Positions 6,974-9,807 of a DNA stretch of 9,807 nucleotides are shown in pieces (the stretch's first letter is position 1; each line of letters begins with the position of its first letter). The stretch is from contig JALWKG010000364.1 in NCBI GenBank assembly GCA_027081565.1, positions 1 through 9,807 of the forward strand, read 5' to 3'. A program made the translations under genes and the position numbers. The notes below the pieces were generated by a model. The model ran no database searches. It had not been told where the DNA came from and saw only the letters and a list, made by a program, of their open reading frames with translations. The stretch comes from Helicobacteraceae bacterium. Lineage in GTDB: Bacteria; Campylobacterota; Campylobacteria; Campylobacterales; Sulfurimonadaceae.

Positions 6974-6985
6974 AACAAGTCCGTG

Positions 6986-7002
6986 ATTATATCGAAAAAA
7001 TA
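6986..7002 (-). promoter_or_regulatory. Promoter for rpmI-rplT
   Basis: On the minus strand TTATTTTTTCGATATAAT ends in a perfect TATAAT (6991-6986) preceded by GA and a T-rich stretch, the pattern described for Campylobacter-type sigma-70 promoters, which lack a -35 box. Expected transcription start is near 6979, about 50 bases before the rpmI ATG. It explains how rpmI-rplT is expressed although separated from infC. Confidence 0.65.
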
Positions 7003-7130
7003 ATTAAGTTAGTATTTTATAGAACCAAGGTGAAGAGACAAAGAGATAAAAAATAAGATTTTATCCATCTTTTATTCTAGTTCAAGCGATGGGTCACGCG
7101 TCTTTTCTATTTTCAAGACTGTTTCGACAC

Positions 7131-7146
7131 TTTTTTTGGTTATACT
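7131..7146 (+). promoter_or_regulatory. Promoter directly upstream of the orphan gene at 7153
   Basis: A run of seven T then GG (7131-7139) is followed by TATACT (7141-7146), matching the T-rich -16 plus -10 arrangement of Campylobacterota promoters. The -10 box ends only six bases before the ATG, so the transcript would start at or beside the start codon and be leaderless. No Shine-Dalgarno is visible. It diverges from the rpmI promoter about 140 bases away. Confidence 0.45.
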
Positions 7147-7152
7147 TTACCT

Positions 7153-7530
7153 ATGTCAGAAACAGATTTAACACTTATGCTTGCTCAGGCAGAAGAAGAG
7201 TTCTACTACCTTGAAGAGCAATGCCTAAAACAAAAAAAGGCCACTACAGAGAACAGGGAGTGCGACTATAAACTACACGCTCTTGCACTTATAACACTCT
7301 ACAGTTTTGCGCTCAACCTAAAACTCTCAGGTGGACAACTCATGAAGCTCCTGTACGAGTTAAAAGAAGAGGGTCGCCTGCATCAACACCTCATCGCCCC
7401 CTACCTCCTACTCTTAGATGACATGGAACTTGTATGTAAACAGTATGGACATAAGTACTTACGCTTCCTCTCAGAAAAAGCACAGGGAAAAAGTGATGAA
7501 GAGATCATGGAGATACTTTTCAAGCAGTAA
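7153..7530 (+). CDS. Unrecognised 125-residue helical protein, orphan between infC and rpmI
   Basis: I do not recognise this family. The protein is soluble-looking, has no signal peptide or membrane segment, and is rich in Leu, Glu and Lys with long predicted helices. These are an N-terminal acidic helix (LTLMLAQAEEEFYYLEEQC), a mixed hydrophobic helix (41-58), LMKLLYELKEEG (63-74), LIAPYLLLLDDMELVCKQYG (80-99) and a C-terminal SDEEIMEILFKQ. Cysteines are at 24, 37 and 95, without a metal-site spacing. Codon use resembles that of the surrounding genes, which supports a real gene. It runs opposite to thrS-infC-rpmI-rplT and interrupts that operon. The start is uncertain: the ATG at 7153 follows a -10-like box with no ribosome site, so it could be leaderless, or ATG 7177 could be used. 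No in-frame start exists upstream before the stop at 7078. It may be a lineage-specific conserved protein. Confidence 0.7.
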   Translation: MSETDLTLMLAQAEEEFYYLEEQCLKQKKATTENRECDYKLHALALITLYSFALNLKLSGGQLMKLLYELKEEGRLHQHLIAPYLLLLDDMELVCKQYGHKYLRFLSEKAQGKSDEEIMEILFKQ

Positions 7531-7718
7531 TGTTACGTGTTACGAAGGATAATCTCGTCAACTTAAGAGCAGTAAATAGTAAAGATAGCAAAGCGCATCG
7601 TAAAAAAATTTGTTTATCGCAAAGAAGTAATAGATTTGGTGGAAGTTGTGCTGAAGCGATCCCGAAAACGATATCTCCTATTAAAAAAGTAAACTGGGAG
7701 CTTAGTTTTAAGGAGTAA
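7530..7718 (+). CDS. Doubtful 62-codon ORF coupled to the orphan gene
   Basis: An ORF whose ATG overlaps the stop of the 125-residue gene by one base (TAATG), as seen in coupled genes. The product would be basic and polar (Lys, Arg, Ser and Asn rich) with two cysteines and a GGSC motif, ending KVNWELSFKE. I recognise no family. Codons such as AGA, AGT and AAT are more frequent than in the neighbours, no ribosome site is visible, and an equally long antisense frame exists. It could be a small real gene, a decayed one or chance. It is listed because nothing else explains these 190 bases. Confidence 0.22.
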   Translation: MLRVTKDNLVNLRAVNSKDSKAHRKKICLSQRSNRFGGSCAEAIPKTISPIKKVNWELSFKE

Positions 7719-7805
7719 AGTAATATCAATAGAAGCCGTTAGGCTATCTACAGCGTCAAGTGGTGAGCTGAAGTGCAAATTGCACCGAAGCTATTACTTC
7801 TTTTT
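7718..7805 (+). terminator. Branched inverted repeat with T-tract closing the orphan unit
   Basis: AAGTAATA (7718-7725) pairs perfectly with TATTACTT (7792-7799) and is followed by CTTTTT (7800-7805). Enclosed are AGCC-GTTA-GGCT (7734-7745) and AGCT-gaa-GTGC-AAATT-GCAC-cga-AGCT (7766-7792), so a three-way-junction RNA is possible. The T-tract makes a rho-independent terminator for the + strand transcript plausible. It overlaps the last codons of infC on the other strand. The long enclosed loop is atypical for a terminator, so a structured small RNA or 3' UTR is an alternative. Confidence 0.4.
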
Positions 7806-8333
7806 GTTGTCGTCTTTTTTTATTGGTGTCACTAACATGTTGTAGTAACGACCCTCAAAACGAGGCGGCTTATCCATAACCCCAATGTCTTCAACCATAG
7901 GCCAAACACGAAGTAGTACATCACGTCCAGCTTCAGGGTGGGCCATCTCGCGTCCACGAAGGAAAACACGGAACTTCACAAGTTTACCTTGTTCTAAGAA
8001 CTCACGTGCATGCTTTACCTTGTAGCTAATGTCATTGTCAGCGATTTTAACAGAAAGCTTGATCTCTTTGATCTCTACTTTGATCTGGTTTTTACGCTGC
8101 TCTTTTTTCTTCTTCTCTTCTTGGTATTTGAACTTACCATAATCCATGATCTTGGCAACAGGTGGTGTTGCATTAGGTGCGATTAGAACCAAGTCCAGTC
8201 CCATCTCATCTGCTTTAGCCTGTGCTTCTCTTGTTGGAATAATGCCTAATGACTCGCCGCCATCTACATTACAACGAACTTCGCTAACGCGAATGTCTTC
8301 GTTCATTATGGTGTTGTCTTTTTTTCGGTTCAA
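7794..8333 (-). CDS. infC: Translation initiation factor IF-3
   Basis: IF-3 binds the 30S subunit, blocks early 50S joining and checks start-codon/initiator-tRNA pairing. It has 179 residues, normal length. The N domain runs from about 10 to 80 (NEDIRVSEVRCNVDGG, then LGLDLVLIAP-type GLDLVLIAPNATPPVAKIMDYGKF). A Lys/Glu-rich linker helix (about 70-90) follows, then the C domain with EIKEIKLSVKI, VKHAREFLEQGKLVKF and PPRFEGRYYNMLVTP. Start: TTG at 8333 in a TTGA overlap with the thrS stop. It is supported by GAGG (8344-8341) at a 7-base spacing, whereas the first ATG (8306) has no ribosome site and would remove nine residues. Non-ATG starts are known in infC and tie into IF-3 autocontrol, classically with AUU. 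The C-terminal Lys/Asp tail coding bases double as a T-tract on the other strand. Confidence 0.96.
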   Translation of the reverse strand: MNRKKDNTIMNEDIRVSEVRCNVDGGESLGIIPTREAQAKADEMGLDLVLIAPNATPPVAKIMDYGKFKYQEEKKKKEQRKNQIKVEIKEIKLSVKIADNDISYKVKHAREFLEQGKLVKFRVFLRGREMAHPEAGRDVLLRVWPMVEDIGVMDKPPRFEGRYYNMLVTPIKKDDNKKK

Positions 8334-9807
8334 AAATTTACCTCGTTTATTTTTTGTTGTATCATAGCCAAGAACTCTGCTTCGCTAAGATTGTACTGTT
8401 CACGACTTCTACGGTCACGCACAGCAATTGTTTTGTGCTCGACCTCTTCGTCACCTAAGACGATGATCATCGGAACGCGCCCTTTTTCAGCAGTTCTAAT
8501 ACGCTTGTTCAGGCTTTCGTTCTTCGAGAAGATCTCGCTATCAGCGCCCATATCGATCAGTTTGTCTGCCAACTCTTTAGCATATGCATTGTGTGGTTCG
8601 GCAATAGGAACGATCGCAACCTGTGTAGGAGCAATGAACATTGGAAACTCACCAGCATAGTGTTCTGTTAATATACCAATAAATCGTTCAAAAGAACCTA
8701 AAATTGCTCTATGTATCATCACTGGCTGTATTTTGTTGTTCTCATCACCACTATATTCAAGTTCAAAACGCTCAGGAAGGTTAAAGTCTAACTGAATGGT
8801 TCCACACTGCCACTCACGCCCAATGGCATCAGTGATCTTTATGTCGATCTTAGGTCCGTAAAATGCTCCACCACCTTCATCGATCTCATATTTAAGTTCG
8901 TTTTTGTCCATCGCATTTTTAAGTGCGTTGGTAGAGACTTCCCAAACTGCATCATCACCTACCGCTTTTTCCGGCTTAGTGGAGATCATCATCTTGTAGT
9001 CAAACTCAAACGTCGACATAATTTTGTCAACAAAGTCTACGACTTCAATGATCTGCTCTTCGATCTGCTCTGCTGTACAGAAGATATGTGCATCGTCTTG
9101 TGTGAACTCGCGTACACGGAAAAGACCATGAAGTGCACCCGTCATCTCATGACGGTGTACCACGCCATACTCAAAATACTTAAGTGGCAGGTCACGATAT
9201 GAGTGAGGCTCATCTTCATAGGCTTTGATGTGACCTACGCAGTTCATTGGCTTTACACCAAACTCGACATCATCGATCTGTGTAAAGTACATGTTCTCAC
9301 CATAGTTTTGGTAGTGACCCGAAGTCATCCAAAGGTCAGAACGTAACATCTCAGGACCACGAACTGGCTCGTAACCACGTTTACGGTGGGCCTTAAAAAG
9401 TAGAGACTCTAAACGGGCACGAAGACGTCCACCAGCAGGAAGCCAGATAGGAAAACCAGCACCAACCTCTTCACGGAAAGAGAAAAGCTTCATCTGAGCC
9501 CCGATCTTACGGTGGTCACGCTTCTCAGCTTCAGCCAACATCGTCATATGTGCCTTTAGAGACTCTTTGTCTGCAAAAGCGATACCGTAAATACGTGTCA
9601 GCATCTCATTTTTAGAGTCACCACCAAGGTAAGCACCTGCGATCTTAAGCAATTTAAAACTACGGATCAGCCCGATATTTGGAAGGTGTGGTCCACGACA
9701 AAGGTCTTCAAACTCACCTTGCTTGTAGATAGAGATCTTCTCATCAGGAATACGTTTCATCACTTCTAATTTCAAGTGATCATCAGCAAACTTCTCTTTT
9801 GCTTCGT
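8330..9807 (-). CDS. thrS: Threonyl-tRNA synthetase, 5'-truncated by window edge
   Basis: Charges tRNA-Thr in the cytoplasm. The frame is open to the window end at 9807; the TTG at 9775 is internal (about ten more codons, reading EAKEKFADDH, are visible before it). The N-terminal TGS and most of the editing (SAD) domain are therefore missing from view. What remains begins at the end of the editing domain with FEDLCRGPHLPN, whose Cys and His match the E. coli C182/H186 editing-site pair. The class II catalytic core follows, with the three expected zinc ligands: Cys in KPMNCVGH (codon 9241-9239), His in DDAHIF (9088-9086) and His in MIHRAILGS (8713-8711). Their spacing of 51 and 125 residues is close to E. 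coli. Motif 2 (FRVREFTQDD) and motif 3 (GSFERFIGIL) are intact. The anticodon-binding domain ends at NEVNF. The stop overlaps the infC start by four bases. Confidence 0.97.
   Translation of the reverse strand, partial: EAKEKFADDHLKLEVMKRIPDEKISIYKQGEFEDLCRGPHLPNIGLIRSFKLLKIAGAYLGGDSKNEMLTRIYGIAFADKESLKAHMTMLAEAEKRDHRKIGAQMKLFSFREEVGAGFPIWLPAGGRLRARLESLLFKAHRKRGYEPVRGPEMLRSDLWMTSGHYQNYGENMYFTQIDDVEFGVKPMNCVGHIKAYEDEPHSYRDLPLKYFEYGVVHRHEMTGALHGLFRVREFTQDDAHIFCTAEQIEEQIIEVVDFVDKIMSTFEFDYKMMISTKPEKAVGDDAVWEVSTNALKNAMDKNELKYEIDEGGGAFYGPKIDIKITDAIGREWQCGTIQLDFNLPERFELEYSGDENNKIQPVMIHRAILGSFERFIGILTEHYAGEFPMFIAPTQVAIVPIAEPHNAYAKELADKLIDMGADSEIFSKNESLNKRIRTAEKGRVPMIIVLGDEEVEHKTIAVRDRRSREQYNLSEAEFLAMIQQKINEVNF

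Noticed and set aside
7520..7729. 69-codon minus-strand frame opposite the doubtful 62-codon ORF.
   Set aside because: No ribosome site, overlaps the end of the 125-residue gene in antisense, composition looks like a reverse-complement shadow.
7738..7744. GTTAGGC resembles the GTTRRRY core of integron attC sites, beside inverted repeats.
   Set aside because: No matching RYYYAAC core at the other end of the inverted repeat, no integrase, and a seven-base match is easily found by chance.
9773..9775. TTG as the start of thrS.
   Set aside because: The frame stays open to the window end with ThrRS-like residues upstream, and the protein would lack the TGS and most of the editing domain; the true start is outside the window.

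Overview
The window looks like a chromosomal piece of a Campylobacterota (Epsilonproteobacteria) member, most likely of the Sulfurovum/Sulfurimonas kind. This rests on the thrS-infC and rpmI-rplT ribosomal/translation block, the IF3 and ThrRS sequence style, prepilins with Ala before the cleavage site, promoters made of a T-rich stretch plus a TATAAT-like -10 box without a strong -35, and moderate-to-low GC. Genus-level placement is inference. No mobile element, CRISPR, tRNA or rRNA gene is visible.

Left third (1-4743, + strand): a tightly packed operon of a type II secretion / type IV pilus-like machine. It begins with a secretin (gspD-like, 5' end cut by the window edge), then an assembly ATPase (gspE-like), two class-III-signal pseudopilins, and a seven-helix membrane protein of the heparan-alpha-glucosaminide N-acetyltransferase-like (DUF1624) family. 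Junctions are overlaps of 1, 8 and 4 bases and then a 2-base gap, so the five genes are probably co-transcribed and translationally coupled. The inner-membrane platform, major pseudopilin and prepilin peptidase are not in this window.

Middle (4744-6275, - strand): a convergent gene for a barrel-only Omp85/BamA-superfamily outer-membrane protein. It has its own near-consensus sigma-70 promoter and a probable TTG start. Between its promoter and rplT lie a perfect 16-bp palindrome and a UUCG-tetraloop terminator for rplT.

Right part (6276-9807, mostly - strand): thrS (5' end cut off), infC (TTG start overlapping the thrS stop), then rpmI and rplT. The usual infC-rpmI linkage is interrupted by about 860 bp that carries an oppositely oriented, unrecognised 125-codon gene, a doubtful 62-codon follower, and a region that can fold into a branched RNA ending in a T-tract. 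rpmI-rplT therefore has its own promoter, with small hairpins in its leader and in the rpmI-rplT spacer that are candidates for L20 autoregulation.

I do not see a clearly new defence or mobile system. The points most worth checking are the acyltransferase built into the secretion operon, the POTRA-less Omp85 barrel with an altered RGY-type motif, and the orphan gene plus structured RNA that splits the infC-rpmI operon.
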